Source: Dyella jiangningensis (GTDB lineage Bacteria > Pseudomonadota > Gammaproteobacteria > Xanthomonadales > Rhodanobacteraceae). From it: a stretch of DNA of 64,000 nucleotides. Position 1 is the first letter of the stretch. Every line of letters begins with the position of its first letter. The notes beneath the pieces are model-generated. The model was not told where the DNA came from. It saw only the letters and a program-made list of their open reading frames with translations, and searched no databases. The position numbers were made by a program, and so were the translations under genes. Positions 17,328 through 26,316 of the stretch are shown piece by piece. The stretch is taken from assembly GCA_000632805.1 (NCBI GenBank), contig CP007444.1, forward strand, positions 434,001-498,000, written 5' to 3'.

Positions 17328-18842
17328 ATGACCATCATCAAGCAAGACGATCTGATCCAGTCCGTCGCCGACGCCCTGCAGTACATCAGCTACTACCATC
17401 CCGTCGACTACATCACCAGCCTCGCCGCCGCCTACGAGCGCGAGGAGTCGCCGGCCGCGAAAGACGCGATGGCGCAGATCCTGATCAACTCGCGCATGGC
17501 CGCCGAAGGCCACCGCCCGCTGTGCCAGGACACCGGCATCGTGACGGTGTTCGTCAAGGTCGGCATGAACGTACAGTGGGATGCCACGCTGTCGCTGGAA
17601 GACATGATCAACGAGGGCGTGCGCCGCGCCTACAACGATCCGGACAACAAGCTGCGCGCCAGCGTGCTGGCCGATCCGGCCGGCAAGCGCACGAACACGA
17701 AGGACAACACCCCGGCGGTGATCAACATGTCGATCGTGCCGGGCGACACCGTCGAGGTGATCGTCGCCGCCAAGGGCGGCGGTTCGGAGGCGAAGTCGAA
17801 GTTCGCCATGCTCAACCCGTCCGACTCCATCGTGGACTGGGTGCTCAAGACCGTGCCGACCATGGGCGCCGGCTGGTGCCCGCCGGGCATGCTGGGCATC
17901 GGCATCGGTGGCACCGCCGAGAAGGCCATGCTGCTGGCGAAGGAATCGTTGATGGAGCACATCGACATCCAGGAGCTGATCGCGCGCGGCCCGCAGAACC
18001 GCGTCGAAGAGCTGCGCATCGAGCTGTACGAGAAGGTCAACGCGCTGGGTATCGGCGCGCAGGGCCTGGGCGGCCTCACCACCGTGCTCGACGTGAAGAT
18101 CAAGGATTACCCGACCCACGCGGCCAACCTGCCGGTGGCGTTGATCCCCAACTGCGCGGCCACCCGCCATGCGCATTTCACGCTGGACGGTTCGGGCCCG
18201 GTCGCGCTGGATCCGCCGTCGCTGGAGCACTGGCCCAAGCTGACCTACGACGCCAGCAAGGGTCGTCGCGTGAACCTGGACACGGTCACTCCGGAAGACG
18301 TCGCCAGCTGGAAGCCGGGCGAAGTGCTGCTGCTCAACGGCAAGCTGCTGACCGGTCGCGACGCCGCGCACAAGCGCATGGTCGACATGCTGAACAAGGG
18401 CGAGCCACTGCCGGTCGACTTCAAGGGCCGCTTCATCTACTACGTCGGCCCGGTCGATCCGGTGCGCGACGAGGTGGTGGGCCCGGCCGGCCCGACCACG
18501 GCGACCCGCATGGACAAGTTCACCGAGCAGGTGCTGGCGCAGACCGGCTTGCTGGGCATGGTCGGCAAGGCCGAGCGCGGCCCGGCCGCCATCGAGGCGA
18601 TCAAGAAGCACCGCTCGGTGTACCTGATGGCCGTAGGCGGCGCCGCCTACCTCGTGTCCAAGGCGATCAAGGCCAGCCGCGTCGTGGGCTTCGCCGACCT
18701 TGGCATGGAGGCGATCTACGAGTTCGAAGTGAAGGACATGCCGGTGACCGTCGCCGTCGATTCGGCTGGCACGTCGGTGCACCAGACCGGCCCGAAGGAA
18801 TGGCAGGCGCGCATCGGGAAAATTCCGGTGGTGGTGGCGTAA
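17328..18842 (+). CDS. fumA: Class I fumarate hydratase, iron-sulfur type
   Basis: The 504-residue protein catalyses reversible hydration of fumarate to L-malate in the TCA cycle, using an oxygen-sensitive [4Fe-4S] cluster. The three cluster cysteines of the family are present: Cys66 in PLCQDTG, Cys184 in GAGWCPPGMLGIGIGG and Cys276 in PNCAATRHAHF. The C-terminal beta domain contains GPAGPTTATRMDKF and VDSAGTSVHQTGP. The length matches the single-chain FumA/FumB type (about 500-550), not the two-subunit type. ATG 17328 is chosen because family homology begins there. No partner gene is adjacent. Confidence 0.93.
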   Translation: MTIIKQDDLIQSVADALQYISYYHPVDYITSLAAAYEREESPAAKDAMAQILINSRMAAEGHRPLCQDTGIVTVFVKVGMNVQWDATLSLEDMINEGVRRAYNDPDNKLRASVLADPAGKRTNTKDNTPAVINMSIVPGDTVEVIVAAKGGGSEAKSKFAMLNPSDSIVDWVLKTVPTMGAGWCPPGMLGIGIGGTAEKAMLLAKESLMEHIDIQELIARGPQNRVEELRIELYEKVNALGIGAQGLGGLTTVLDVKIKDYPTHAANLPVALIPNCAATRHAHFTLDGSGPVALDPPSLEHWPKLTYDASKGRRVNLDTVTPEDVASWKPGEVLLLNGKLLTGRDAAHKRMVDMLNKGEPLPVDFKGRFIYYVGPVDPVRDEVVGPAGPTTATRMDKFTEQVLAQTGLLGMVGKAERGPAAIEAIKKHRSVYLMAVGGAAYLVSKAIKASRVVGFADLGMEAIYEFEVKDMPVTVAVDSAGTSVHQTGPKEWQARIGKIPVVVA

Positions 18843-18874
18843 GGCCACAAGCCGAAGATGGCCCAACAGGAGTC

Positions 18875-18990
18875 CTTCTCCCTTCGGGAGAAGGTGCCGG
18901 CAGGCGGATGAGGGTGCGGTCGGAGCGAGAGCTGGAATCTGGCGTAAGCCCCGCACCCTCACCCCAACCCCTCTCCCACAAGGAGAGGGG
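18875..18990. repeat. Palindromic CTCTCCC repeat, inverted pair
   Basis: Two hairpins face each other: CCTTCTCCCTTCGGGAGAAGG (read with a 3-base loop) at 18875-18895 and CCCCTCTCC/GGAGAGGGG at 18968-18990. Conserved flanks GATGAGGGTGCGG and CCGCACCCTCACCCCAACC are mirror images. This is the same family that frames the DUF559 gene at 21.8 kb. The second hairpin may also end fumarase transcription. Further on, a 9-bp hairpin (CCGCAGCAG/CTGCTGCGG, 19059-19087) lies in the lysAC leader; no lysine riboswitch architecture was recognised. Confidence 0.8.
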
Positions 18991-19134
18991 CTCAACTTCG
19001 CTCAAGTGGTAAGGTCGCTCCATACCCCACCGCATTTAGCCATCCAAACGTCCATCGTCCGCAGCAGTTGCATTCCGCCTGCTGCGGCGCAACACTCACG
19101 GAGTTGCTTACTCCAACCACCAACGAAGGTACTC

Positions 19135-21753
19135 GTGAACCCGCAGAGCCCCGCGTCGCTTCCTGCTGACGCATCCTGGATCGTGATGAAGTTTGGCGGC
19201 ACCAGTGTCGCCACCCTGCCGCGCTGGCAGAACATTCTGGAGCTGGTAGCCAGCCGTCGCGCCGAAGGCGCCCGCGTGCTGGTTGTCGTTTCGGCACTCT
19301 CCGGCATCACCGACGCACTCAAACAACTGTGCGCACAGGAAGACAAGGGCAAACGCATCGAGGCTGCCAAGGCGATCGCACAGCGTCACTACGACCTGCT
19401 CGATCACATGCAGCTGGCGGTTCCGGGTACCTTGGCTGACCGCCTTGCCGAGCTCGCACAGCTCGCCGAGGACGGCCCGTCGCTGCTGGGCGAACTCGCC
19501 TGGTCGGCGCTGGTGCAGGCGCATGGCGAGCTGATGTCCAGCGCGTTGGGCTCCGCGTTCCTCACGCACAGCGGCCTGCCCACGCAATGGGTGGACGCGC
19601 GCGATTGCCTCTCCGCCATCGCGCTGCCGAACCAGAACGAACGTACCAAGCTGCTTTCGGCGATGGTCGAATGCAAGCCGGATCCGGCGCTGAATGCGCG
19701 GCTCGCGGAGCTGGGTGATGTGTTCATCACGCAGGGCTTCATCGCGCGTGAATCCCAGGGCCGTACGGTGCTGCTTGGGCGCGGCGGCTCGGACACGTCC
19801 GCTTCGTACTTCGGCGCCTTGCTGAAAGCGCAGCGCGTGGAAATCTGGACGGACGTGGCGGGCATGTTCACCGCCAATCCGCGCCAGGTGCCGAGCGCAC
19901 GCCTGCTGCAGCGCCTGGATTATGAAGAGGCGCAGGAAATCGCCTCCACCGGCGCCAAGGTGCTGCACCCGCGTTGCCTTTCGCCGCTGCGTGAGCCGCG
20001 CGTGCCGCTCCTGATCAAGGACACCAACCGGCCCGAGCTGGAAGGCACCTTCATCGGTCCGGAGGTGCGCGAGCACGCGCCGAGCGTCAAGGCGATCAGC
20101 GCGCGCAAGGGCATCACCCTGGTGTCGATGGAATCGGTGGGCATGTGGCAGCAGGTCGGCTTTCTTGCCGACGTGTTCGCTCACTTCAAGCAGCATGGCT
20201 TGTCGGTGGACATGATCGGTTCGGCCGAGACGAACGTGACTGTCTCGCTTGACCCCACCGAAAACCTGCTCGACTCCGACGCGCTCGCCGCGCTGGCCAG
20301 CGACCTGGCCAAGGTGTGCCGCGTGAAGGTGATCGCGCCGTGTGCCGCCATCACGCTGGTGGGCCGTGGCATGCGTTCGATGCTGCATACGCTGTCGGGC
20401 GTGCTGGCGGAGTTCGGCCAGCTGCGCGTGCACATGATTTCGCAGTCGTCGAACAACTTGAACCTGACGTTCGTGGTGGACGAGAACGTCGTCGACGAAC
20501 TGTTGCCGCATCTGCACGAGCTGCTGATCACGGCGGGCGCGCTGCGCACCGACGACAGCGCGCTGTTCGGCCCGAGCTGGCAGGCGCTGTACGGCAGTGG
20601 CGAAGTCGTGCCGCCGGCGGCTTCGTGGTGGCGTGACGGACGCCGAGCCGATCTGCTCAAGTTGGGCGTCGAGCACACGCCGCGTTACGTCTATCACCTG
20701 CCGACTGTGCGCCAACAGGCGCGCGAGCTGAAAACGCTGGCGGCAGTCGATCGCCTGCATTACGCGGTGAAGGCCAATACGCATCCGGCCATCCTCAAGG
20801 CGCTGGCGGAAGAGGGCTTCGGTTTCGAGTGCGTGTCGCCGGGCGAACTGAAGGCGGTGATGGCGGTGGTGCCCGAATCGGCGCCGCTGTTGTTCACGCC
20901 CAACTTTGCGCCGCGCGAAGACTACGAGTGGGCACTCACCACGCGCGCCACGCTGTCGCTGGATTCCATCTACCAGCTGGAGCACTGGGGCGAAGTGTTC
21001 CGCGGCCGCGAGGTCGTGCTCCGCCTCGACCTCGGCCGTGGCCTCGGCCATCACGAGAAGGTGCGCACCGGCGGCAGCGGCAGCAAGTTCGGCCTGCCGG
21101 TGGAACAGCTGGATGCGTTCCTGCGCCTCGCCGACACGCATGGCGTGACCGTGCGCGGCCTGCATGCACACCTTGGCTCGGGCATCCTCGACGATTCGCA
21201 CTGGGGCGAGGTCTACGGCCAGCTCGCCAGCATCGCCGAGCGCATCGGCAGCGTGACTTTCCTGGATATCGGCGGTGGCCTCGGCGTGCCTTCGCATCCG
21301 GGCGAGGCTCGGCTGGATATCGCGGGGCTGGACAGGGTGCTGCGCGAGGTAAAGGCCGCCTATCCGCACTACAAGTTGTGGATGGAGCCGGGCCGTTACC
21401 TAGTGGCCGACGCCGGCGTGCTGCTGACCAAGGTCACGCAGACCAAGGGCAAGGGCAACGGCACCATCCGCTATCTGGGCGTCGACACGGGCATGAACAG
21501 CCTGATCCGGCCCGCGCTGTACGAAGCCTGGCACGAGATCGTCAACCTGACTCGTCTGGACGAACCCGCTACCGCGTTGTTCCAGGTGGTCGGCCCGATC
21601 TGCGAAAGCGGCGACGTGCTCGGCACCGACCGCCGCCTGCCGGAGCCGCAGGAAGGCGACGTGATGCTGGTAGCCCAGGCTGGCGCGTACGGCAAGGTGA
21701 TGTCCTCGCCATACAACCTGCGGGACGAGGCCGAGGAGATCATCCTCGAATAA
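19135..21753 (+). CDS. lysAC: Bifunctional aspartate kinase / diaminopimelate decarboxylase
   Basis: An 872-residue fusion of the first and last enzymes of the diaminopimelate route to lysine. The N-terminal aspartokinase has the ATP motif MKFGGTSVATL (18-28), VVSALSGITD, GRGGSDTSA and two ACT regulatory domains up to about residue 460. The C-terminal PLP enzyme (from about 490) has the Schiff-base Lys546 in YAVKANTHP, HLGSGI, the phosphate-binding DIGGGLG, EPGRYLVADAG and the catalytic CESGD near 823. The fusion is a known trait of Xanthomonadaceae. GTG 19135 is used because the kinase domain starts about 17 residues later. The fused layout would place both ends of the pathway under the same expression and possibly the same feedback control. 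Confidence 0.95.
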   Translation: MNPQSPASLPADASWIVMKFGGTSVATLPRWQNILELVASRRAEGARVLVVVSALSGITDALKQLCAQEDKGKRIEAAKAIAQRHYDLLDHMQLAVPGTLADRLAELAQLAEDGPSLLGELAWSALVQAHGELMSSALGSAFLTHSGLPTQWVDARDCLSAIALPNQNERTKLLSAMVECKPDPALNARLAELGDVFITQGFIARESQGRTVLLGRGGSDTSASYFGALLKAQRVEIWTDVAGMFTANPRQVPSARLLQRLDYEEAQEIASTGAKVLHPRCLSPLREPRVPLLIKDTNRPELEGTFIGPEVREHAPSVKAISARKGITLVSMESVGMWQQVGFLADVFAHFKQHGLSVDMIGSAETNVTVSLDPTENLLDSDALAALASDLAKVCRVKVIAPCAAITLVGRGMRSMLHTLSGVLAEFGQLRVHMISQSSNNLNLTFVVDENVVDELLPHLHELLITAGALRTDDSALFGPSWQALYGSGEVVPPAASWWRDGRRADLLKLGVEHTPRYVYHLPTVRQQARELKTLAAVDRLHYAVKANTHPAILKALAEEGFGFECVSPGELKAVMAVVPESAPLLFTPNFAPREDYEWALTTRATLSLDSIYQLEHWGEVFRGREVVLRLDLGRGLGHHEKVRTGGSGSKFGLPVEQLDAFLRLADTHGVTVRGLHAHLGSGILDDSHWGEVYGQLASIAERIGSVTFLDIGGGLGVPSHPGEARLDIAGLDRVLREVKAAYPHYKLWMEPGRYLVADAGVLLTKVTQTKGKGNGTIRYLGVDTGMNSLIRPALYEAWHEIVNLTRLDEPATALFQVVGPICESGDVLGTDRRLPEPQEGDVMLVAQAGAYGKVMSSPYNLRDEAEEIILE

Positions 21754-21765
21754 ACCTGCCTTTTC

Positions 21766-22223
21766 ACTCCCTCTCCCCTTTGGGGAGAGGGCTGGGGTGA
21801 GGGGCGAGTGCTCGCGAGATCGCTACAACAAGGAACGCTCACGGATGAAGCGTTTGAACGTAGACCGGGCGCGTGGACTCCGCGCTGGCCAAACCGATGC
21901 CGAACAACTGCTTTGGTACCACCTGCGCAACCGTCGTCTCCAAGGTTGGAAGTTTCGTCGCCAGCATGAGGTCGGGCCTTACATCGCGGATTTTGTGTGT
22001 TCGGATGCGGGCCTGATCGTGGAACTGGACGGCGGACAGCATGGCGATCAGGTGATTTACGACGAACGAAGGACGCTTGAGCTCCAGTTGATGGGCTACA
22101 GGGCCCTGCGTTTCTGGAACAATGATGTCCTGAAGAATATGAAAAGCGTACTTGAGGTGATTCTGGAGGCCTTGGCCAGCCCGGCCCCTCACCCCAACCC
22201 TCTGCCCTAAGGGGAGAGGGAGT
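21766..22223. mobile_element. Candidate mobile unit: DUF559 gene between 39-bp inverted repeats
   Basis: Bases 21766-21804 and 22185-22223 are inverted copies of each other, 36 of 39 positions identical. Each has a CCCTCTCCC hairpin next to a GGGGTGAGGGG arm. The DUF559 nuclease gene lies between them and its stop codon is inside the right copy. The same repeat occurs elsewhere in the window without the gene (18.9, 30.2 and 41.3 kb). The layout resembles REP palindromes around RAYT transposase genes or a MITE with its source element. That it moves is inference; no target-site duplication was evident. Confidence 0.5.
21845..22210 (+). CDS. DUF559 endonuclease-like protein (Vsr-type PD-(D/E)XK fold)
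   Basis: A 121-residue protein of the DUF559 family, related to very-short-patch repair endonucleases. Recognisable parts are LLWYHLRNRRLQGWKFRRQH, then the presumed active-site strand YIADFVCSDAGLIVELDGGQH (Asp in ADF and Glu/Asp in VELDGGQH), YDERRTLELQLMGYRALRFWNNDV and a C-terminal helix. The active-site residues expected of the fold are present. The last residues (APHPNPLP) and the TAA stop are encoded by the flanking palindromic repeat, so the repeat is part of the gene. The gene sits between lysAC and murL, two chromosomal housekeeping loci, and looks like an insertion there. Its role in repeat mobility is inferred from position only. Confidence 0.85.
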   Translation: MKRLNVDRARGLRAGQTDAEQLLWYHLRNRRLQGWKFRRQHEVGPYIADFVCSDAGLIVELDGGQHGDQVIYDERRTLELQLMGYRALRFWNNDVLKNMKSVLEVILEALASPAPHPNPLP

Positions 22224-22244
22224 AGCGTCGACGGAGACTTGAGA

Positions 22245-23588
22245 GTGACGACCAACATCAACCCCCGCCTGACCCAGGTATTCCGCTTCGTGCGCTGCAG
22301 CTACGCCGACGGCGTGGCCGAGCTGGTGTACGCCTTCGACCATGGCGAGGAGCTGATCGAGCGGGTGACTTTCCCGCATGCACCGGCTGTCCCCGCCAGC
22401 CATCAGGCCGCCTTCGATGAAGCGCTGAAGCTGCTGCACCTGATCGCCGGCGTCAGCTACTACAAGGCCGGCGTTCCGCCGCGCATCGAAGTGGCCGGCG
22501 GCCCGCTGGACGACGCCACGGCCAATCTGCTCGATGCGCTGTACCTGCACGGCCTGGCCGAGTTCGCCTACCGCAACGGCCTGGACCTGCGCGGCCGCAT
22601 CGCCTTCCCGCGCGGCGGCGCCGCGAAGCCCGAGGCCAAGGCGCTCAGCCTGCCGCATCGCACGCTGGTGCCGATCGGCGGCGGCAAGGATTCACTGGTT
22701 GCCGTGGAAGCCATCAAGTCCATCAGCGGCGAAGCGACCGCGGTGTGGGTGGGCAACTCCCCGCTGATCGCCGCCTGCGCCGAACGCACGGGCTTGCCGA
22801 CGCTCAACATCGAGCGCGAGCTGGCGCCGGGCCTGTTCGAATTGAACCGGCTTGGCGCGTGGAACGGGCACATCCCGGTGACGGCCGTGAACTCGGCGAT
22901 TCTTGCCGTGGCGGCCATCCTCTACGGCTTCGACAGCATCGCCTTCGCCAACGAGCGTTCGGCGTCCGCCGCCACGCTGGAATACGACGGCCAACTGGTG
23001 AACCATCAGTGGAGCAAGGGCTACACCTTCGAAGCCCTGCTCGGCGACTGGCTGCACCAGCACGTGGCGGCCGATCTCCATTACTGCTCGCTGCTGCGTC
23101 CGTATGCGGAGCTGGCGGTAACGCGCACGTTCGCCAAGCTCACGCCGTACTTCGATGCGTTCTCCAGCTGCAACCGCAACTTCAAGATCCTCGGTCCCAA
23201 GCCGGCGGATCGCTGGTGCGGGCAGTGCCCCAAGTGCCATTTCGTGTTCCTTGCGTTGGCGCCGTTCCTGGCCAAGCCGCGTTTGCTGTCGATCTTCGGC
23301 CGCAACCTGCTCGACGACGAAAACCTCGCATCCGGTTTCGACGCATTGCTCGAATACCAGGACCACAAGCCGTTCGAATGCGTGGGCGAGGGTGCCGAAG
23401 CGCGCGCCGCGATGTACGCGCTGAGCCAGCGATCGGAATGGCAGGAGGACGCATTGGTCGCGCGCTTCCGCAGCGAGATCCTGCCGCAGCTCGATGAAAA
23501 GGAGCTTGCCATCGAACCTTGGCTGCAGCCATCGCCGGAACATCGCATTCCGGAACGCCTGCAGGCTGCGCTGGCATTCTTCGAGTGA
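22245..23588 (+). CDS. murL: UDP-MurNAc-L-alanyl-L-glutamate epimerase MurL
   Basis: A 447-residue enzyme of the MurL family, which in Xanthomonas oryzae converts the terminal L-Glu of UDP-MurNAc-L-Ala-L-Glu to D-Glu. This provides D-Glu for peptidoglycan without glutamate racemase (MurI). Visible marks are the ATP-pyrophosphatase-like PIGGGKDSLVAVEAI near residue 145, FANERSAS, the cysteine motif WCGQCPKCHFVFLALAPF and LLGDWLHQHV. GTG 22245 is chosen for its GGAG 8 bases upstream; a TTG two codons earlier is also possible. The stop overlaps the start of murD2 (GTGA), so the pair is translationally coupled and acts in consecutive steps. Confidence 0.93.
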   Translation: MTTNINPRLTQVFRFVRCSYADGVAELVYAFDHGEELIERVTFPHAPAVPASHQAAFDEALKLLHLIAGVSYYKAGVPPRIEVAGGPLDDATANLLDALYLHGLAEFAYRNGLDLRGRIAFPRGGAAKPEAKALSLPHRTLVPIGGGKDSLVAVEAIKSISGEATAVWVGNSPLIAACAERTGLPTLNIERELAPGLFELNRLGAWNGHIPVTAVNSAILAVAAILYGFDSIAFANERSASAATLEYDGQLVNHQWSKGYTFEALLGDWLHQHVAADLHYCSLLRPYAELAVTRTFAKLTPYFDAFSSCNRNFKILGPKPADRWCGQCPKCHFVFLALAPFLAKPRLLSIFGRNLLDDENLASGFDALLEYQDHKPFECVGEGAEARAAMYALSQRSEWQEDALVARFRSEILPQLDEKELAIEPWLQPSPEHRIPERLQAALAFFE

Positions 23589-24949
23589 GCCAACCGCTGC
23601 GCATCGCCGATCTCGATGGCAAACGCGTTGCCGTCTGGGGTTTCGGCCGGGAAGGACGTGCCGCCATTACGGCGATCCGCTCGCGCCTGCCGCGCCTGCC
23701 GCTGACGCTTTTCTGCAGTGACGCCGAGACGTCAGCCGCGTCATCGTTCGATGCATCGCTTGTGGTGCGCGGGCAGGAGCCCGACGCCATCGCGCTGTCG
23801 TCGTTCGACGTGGTGGTGAAGTCGCCCGGCATTTCGGCCTACAAGCCGGCGTTGGTGGCTGCGCAGGAAGCGGGTGTGCGCGTCACGTCCGGCACGGCGT
23901 TGTGGTTCGCCGAGCGGCCCGATGCGCGCGTTATCGCCATCACCGGCACCAAGGGCAAGAGCACGACCACGGCCTTGCTCGCGCATCTGGCGCGCAGCCT
24001 CGGCGTGCGTACGGCCTTGGCCGGCAACATCGGCATGCCGCTGCTGGAACTGCTCGATGCATCGGCCGAGCTGTGGACCATCGAGCTTTCCAGCTTCCAG
24101 ACCGGCGAGGCGGGGCCCGTAGACATGGGCGTGATCACCAGCCTCTACGAGGAACACCTCGATTGGCACGGCTCGCGCGAACGCTACGTTGCCGACAAGC
24201 TGAAGCTGGCCGACGCGTCACGCACGCTGCTGGTCAACGCACAGCAGCCCGTGTTGCTCGAACGGACGTCCGGCCATCCGCATCGCCTGCTGTTCGGCCA
24301 GTTCGACGGCTGGCATGTGGCAGGCGGCGCGATCCGTCGCGGAACGCAGTCATTGTTCGATGTCGCCGGCTTGCGTGCACCGGGCGAGCACAATGCGTTG
24401 AACGCATGCGCCGCGCTGGCGGCGCTGGAAGCGATGGGCTTTGACGCACTCGCCGCGGTGCCGGCGCTGGCCAGCTTCCGGCCGTTGCCGCATCGCCTGC
24501 AGCCGCTGGGCGAGCACGACGGGTTTGCCTGGATCAACGATTCGATCGCCACCACGCCGCAGGCCACCTTGGCCGCGCTGGGCAGCCTTGCCGGCAAGCA
24601 GGTCACCGTCATCGTGGGCGGCCATGATCGCGGGCTCGACTGGCACGACTTCGTGGCGGCCATGAAGGCACATGCACCGCATGCGATCGTGGCCCAGGGC
24701 GCCAACGGACCGCGTATCGCCAAGGCCCTGCGCGACGCGGGCGTCGTCGTGGAAGAGACCGACACGCTTGCCGCGGCAGTGCAATGCGCCCGTGCCACCA
24801 CGCCGGCGGGCGGTACCATCCTGCTGTCGCCGGGTGCGCCGAGCTTCGATCAGTTTCATGATTACGCCGAGCGCGGCCGTCGTTTTGCCGAGCTGGCGGG
24901 CTTCGATGGACACGAGATCACCGGCATCGACGGCATGGGCGCGCACTGA
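23585..24949 (+). CDS. murD2: UDP-MurNAc-L-alanine--L-glutamate ligase MurD2
   Basis: A 454-residue Mur ligase. In the Xanthomonas pathway MurD2 adds L-Glu, not D-Glu, to UDP-MurNAc-L-Ala, and the product is then epimerised by MurL encoded just upstream. The ATP loop GTKGKSTTT lies near residue 120, the Mur motif ELSSFQTGEAGPVDMGVITSL follows with EEHLDWH, and the C-terminal domain has HRLQPLGEHDGFAWINDS and the substrate loop SPGAPSFDQFHDYAERG. The start GTG overlaps the murL stop by 4 bases. The function call rests on family knowledge plus the murL neighbour; a plain MurD is the alternative. Confidence 0.92.
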   Translation: MSQPLRIADLDGKRVAVWGFGREGRAAITAIRSRLPRLPLTLFCSDAETSAASSFDASLVVRGQEPDAIALSSFDVVVKSPGISAYKPALVAAQEAGVRVTSGTALWFAERPDARVIAITGTKGKSTTTALLAHLARSLGVRTALAGNIGMPLLELLDASAELWTIELSSFQTGEAGPVDMGVITSLYEEHLDWHGSRERYVADKLKLADASRTLLVNAQQPVLLERTSGHPHRLLFGQFDGWHVAGGAIRRGTQSLFDVAGLRAPGEHNALNACAALAALEAMGFDALAAVPALASFRPLPHRLQPLGEHDGFAWINDSIATTPQATLAALGSLAGKQVTVIVGGHDRGLDWHDFVAAMKAHAPHAIVAQGANGPRIAKALRDAGVVVEETDTLAAAVQCARATTPAGGTILLSPGAPSFDQFHDYAERGRRFAELAGFDGHEITGIDGMGAH

Positions 24950-24960
24950 CGCGCCCGGCA

Positions 24961-25677
24961 TCAGCAGTCGTTCGAGCGCCCCGCGACGTAGCGCAGTCCG
25001 CGCCGCAGCATCGTCAGGAAGTTGGCATCCGTATAGACGGCCGGATCGTGGCCGAGCCCGGTGTACCAGGCGCGCCCGCCTTCGAACGGATGGCACCAGG
25101 TGATCGGATGGTCCTTCCCCATGGTGCCTCCCTGATAGAGGCTTTCGTCCAGCGTGGCGACGATGCGCACGTGGCCTCGTGGATTGCTGCGGTAGTTGTA
25201 GAGCTCGTCACGTATCGACCACGGTGCGCCGTTGGGTTCCGGCGTGATACGCGTGGATTGCAGGCCGGCCGGATGGCTGTGGAAGTAGGCGCCGACCAGT
25301 TGTCCGTACCATGGCCAGTCGTATTCCGTGTCGGCGGCCGCATGCACGCCGAGATACCCGCCGCCACGGCGGACGAAGCCTTCCATCGCGTTCTGCTGCG
25401 CGGCGTCGAGCACATCGCCGGTGGTGCTGGCGAACACCACCACGCGATAGCGCGCCAGGTTCGCCGGGGTGAAGTCGGCGGCGTTCTCGGTGTGGTCAGC
25501 GGCGAGGCCTTCATCAGCGGCCAGTCGTTGCAGCGTGGCCACGGCGGTGGGGATCGACGCGTGCCTGAAGCCGGCGGTCTTGCTGAAGATCAGCACGCGT
25601 GGCGGTAGCTCAGCCGCCATGGACGCGACGGCGACAAGGGCGAGCAGGCACGAGAGGATGAGAAGGAGGCGGCGCAT
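24961..25677 (-). CDS. ThuA domain protein, exported
   Basis: A 238-residue protein with a signal peptide (LLLILSCLLALVAVASMA). The mature part is a ThuA/class I glutamine-amidotransferase-like fold: VLIFSKTAGFRHASIPTAVATL, AADFTPANLARYRVVVFASTTGDVL, GGGYLGVHAAADTEYDWPWY and HPITWCHPFEGGRAWYTGLGHD. In known systems ThuA proteins are linked to trehalose or other sugar-derivative use, often as periplasmic domains. No sugar-metabolism gene is nearby, so the substrate is open. Its stop lies 11 bp from the end of murD2 on the opposite strand, so the genes converge. Confidence 0.85.
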   Translation of the reverse strand: MRRLLLILSCLLALVAVASMAAELPPRVLIFSKTAGFRHASIPTAVATLQRLAADEGLAADHTENAADFTPANLARYRVVVFASTTGDVLDAAQQNAMEGFVRRGGGYLGVHAAADTEYDWPWYGQLVGAYFHSHPAGLQSTRITPEPNGAPWSIRDELYNYRSNPRGHVRIVATLDESLYQGGTMGKDHPITWCHPFEGGRAWYTGLGHDPAVYTDANFLTMLRRGLRYVAGRSNDC

Positions 25678-25786
25678 AGGGCGATTTTGCCATCACGCAC
25701 GTATCGCCATGCAAGAAGGGCGTTGCCCGCGGCCGTTGCCGTGGCCTAGCATCGAACGGTGTCGACCCTGATGGAGCGCCCGCGTC

Positions 25787-26254
25787 ATGCCCGTGGTTTC
25801 AGAGATTCGCCTGGACGACTTGCGCGGCCCCGAGATCGCGGCGTTGCTACAGGAGCACCTGGACGACATGAAGCTGCACTCGCCGCCGGAAAGCATCCAT
25901 GCGCTCGATCTGGAGAAGCTGCGACGCCCGGAGATCACCTTCTGGTCGCTATGGCAGGACGGCGAACTGCTCGGGTGCGGTGCCATCAGGCAGCTCGACG
26001 TCACGCATGGCGAGATCAAGTCGATGCGCACGTCCAATCGCCATCGCCGCAAGGGCGTGGCCGCGCGCATGCTGCAGCACATCCTCGACGAAGCGAAGCA
26101 GCGCGGGTACCAGCGCCTGAGTCTGGAAACCGGCGCACCCGCGGCCTTCGTGCCCGCGCGTGAGCTGTACGCGAGGTTCGGCTTTCGCTACTGCGGTCCC
26201 TTCGCCGACTACGTGGACGATCCATACAGCGTGTTCATGACGCGCGAGCTCTGA
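25787..26254 (+). CDS. GNAT family N-acetyltransferase
   Basis: A 155-residue member of the GNAT fold that transfers acetyl from acetyl-CoA to an amine. The coenzyme-A binding loop is RHRRKGVAARMLQHIL (about 84-99), preceded by strand GEIKSMRTSN and followed by RLSLETGAPAAFVPARELYARFGF, the usual C-terminal part. The N-terminal segment (LHSPPESIHALDLEKLRRPEITFW) is typical of the small PhnO/YjcF-like group. The acceptor is unknown. The gene stands alone between the ThuA gene and a small membrane protein. Confidence 0.88.
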   Translation: MPVVSEIRLDDLRGPEIAALLQEHLDDMKLHSPPESIHALDLEKLRRPEITFWSLWQDGELLGCGAIRQLDVTHGEIKSMRTSNRHRRKGVAARMLQHILDEAKQRGYQRLSLETGAPAAFVPARELYARFGFRYCGPFADYVDDPYSVFMTREL

Positions 26255-26316
26255 AGGCGACAGGTTACCGGCAGGCATACACTGCGTATCCCGGCGCTGC
26301 TGCCTAGGTAACTGTC

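Noticed and set aside
19040..19134. Possible lysine riboswitch in the lysAC leader.
   Set aside because: Only one simple 9-bp hairpin is present, and the five-helix junction and conserved core of the L box are not recognisable.
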